Shown piece by piece: positions 63,203 through 64,000 of a stretch of 64,000 nucleotides of DNA. The DNA comes from Mesaphorura yosii. Its lineage: Eukaryota; Arthropoda; Collembola; Poduromorpha; Tullbergiidae. The notes under the pieces are model-generated. The model saw nothing but the letters and a program-made list of their open reading frames with translations, did no database searches and was not told where the DNA came from. Location: contig WIXG01000229.1 of assembly GCA_009869945.1 (NCBI GenBank), positions 1-64,000 on the forward strand, written 5' to 3'. Each line of letters begins with the position of its first letter. Within the stretch, counting starts at the first letter, position 1. A program made the position numbers and the translations under genes.

Positions 63203-64000
63203 ATGATGGACGACGATTTCTCGATCATCGAATCGAGCGAAGGCGGCAACGGCGACGACAACTGCGATGATTCGCCGCAATACACAGAGGTAAGTGTCTT
63301 ATATACGTGTGGGGTAGCAGTAGTAGCCAGGTCAAATGTCAAATCAAGACCACGCAGTTAATTAACGTGGAGCCTGATTACCTGATTGCTGAATTTGTTC
63401 TCCAGCTCCGCATAATTGGCCGCGACCTCGTCTCCTTTGATGTGACTCGGTTTGGCTCCTTTATCAAGCGAATTGATCTGTCATTCAATTACCTCAAGAC
63501 CCTCCAAGGGCTCAGTGTCTGCTGCGAGACGCTGGAGGAGCTCGTGCTAGATAATAACCAACTGGAGCGCCTGGAACTTGGCGCGCCGTTTCCAAGACTG
63601 GACACGATAAGCTTAAACAAGAATCGGGTATGTGACAAATGACTCCAAATTGCCCAAGTCTTGGTTACTGTCTATAAGAGCTTTCTGCTTTAGATTTGGC
63701 ACACTAGCGCTCTGCTGTCGGAGCTCGAGAACTACGCCCCAAGTCTCCGGTTTCTCAGCCTCCTTTCAAATCCAGGCAGCCCCGACCAGCTCACTAGCGA
63801 CTACGCAGACGAAGACGAGTCAGAGTACCCAAAGTTTCGTTGTCACATCCTCCACCACCTGCAGACTATCCGATTTCTCGACCACCGGCCTGTGAGTCCG
63901 GCGGAGTTGGCCGAGTCTGGAAAAGCGGGCTACGCTAACGTCAAGCTCACGTCGACGTATACTCCGCTACCGTCGAGCACGAGACTCGGCAGGGCTTTGT
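63203..64000 (+). CDS. Leucine-rich-repeat protein, LRMDA/C10orf11-like, 3' end off the window
   Basis: Exons 63203-63289, 63406-63627 and 63694 to beyond 64000, phase-0 introns. The N-terminus is acidic (MMDDDFSIIESSEGG). Exon 2 holds leucine-rich repeats (IKRIDLSFNYLKTLQGLS; LEELVLDNNQLERLEL). Exon 3 holds a C-terminal LRR cap (LRFLSLLSNPGSPDQLTSDY; HHLQTIRFLDHRPVSPAEL). The short run of repeats closed by a FLSLLSNP...FLD cap resembles human LRMDA (C10orf11) and U2A'/LRRC-type proteins. LRMDA-like is my best guess, from the spacing and the SLLSNP and RFLD blocks. The last codons seen are in frame and open at the window edge. Either of two adjacent ATGs (63203, 63206) could start it. Confidence 0.75.

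Noticed and set aside
1-64000. CRISPR arrays, insertion sequences, transposase or reverse-transcriptase genes
   Set aside because: No regularly spaced repeats and no transposase, integrase or reverse-transcriptase motifs were seen in the translations.

Overview
This is a eukaryotic nuclear window, most likely from an arthropod. Genes are split by GT-AG introns (mostly GTAAG/GTGAG donors), AATAAA signals lie near several gene ends, and no gene is in an operon. Three genes belong to a cysteine-rich extracellular family that I recall only from arthropods (Pfam DUF7044/7043/7042/7045, named from memory). A HOP2 gene, which I recall as absent in Drosophila, and the ciliary gene CC2D2A argue against a drosophilid. 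I cannot name the species. No CRISPR array, insertion sequence, rRNA, recognisable tRNA or viral sequence was seen.

Layout, left to right. (1) 1-6.1 kb, +: paralog A, a large secreted and probably GPI-anchored Cys-rich protein whose first exon lies off the left edge. (2) 6.9-7.7 kb, +: HOP2/PSMC3IP, tail-to-tail with (3) 7.8-9.5 kb, -: a UDP-glycosyltransferase. (4) 12.4-14.8 kb, +: paralog C, smaller and diverged. (5) 18.3-42.2 kb, -: paralog B, a complete ten-exon gene spread over 24 kb by introns of 5-8 kb and very similar to A. (6) 42.2-50.6 kb: no coding gene seen, but there is a plus-strand TATA box followed by an ATG-free stretch and a strong donor at 42.40-42.57 kb, and a CA repeat with a GA-rich tract at 49.5-49.7 kb. 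(7) 50.6-51.5 kb, -: a small multi-pass membrane protein with an unclear 5' end. (8) 53.7-59.4 kb, +: a full-length CC2D2A orthologue in 11 exons, tail-to-tail with (9) 59.5-61.9 kb, -: a tyrosine-kinase-like protein whose catalytic Asp is Ala (HRA for HRD), with a long Pro/Gln/Met/Arg-Gly-rich tail. (10) 62.3-62.9 kb, +: a two-exon secreted Cys-rich peptide with an odd number of cysteines. (11) 63.2 kb to the right edge, +: the start of a leucine-rich-repeat protein resembling LRMDA.

The genes do not form one pathway. HOP2 acts in meiotic recombination, CC2D2A in the ciliary transition zone and the UGT in ER glycoside conjugation. The three Cys-rich paralogs are the only local family, with HOP2 and the UGT between copies A and C. 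The likeliest sources of new biology are this family, the predicted pseudokinase with its low-complexity tail, and the odd-cysteine peptide.

All exon models were built by hand from splice sites, reading phase and similarity between paralogs or to known families. Phases were checked to close exactly for every CDS given, except the 5' end of the membrane-protein gene.
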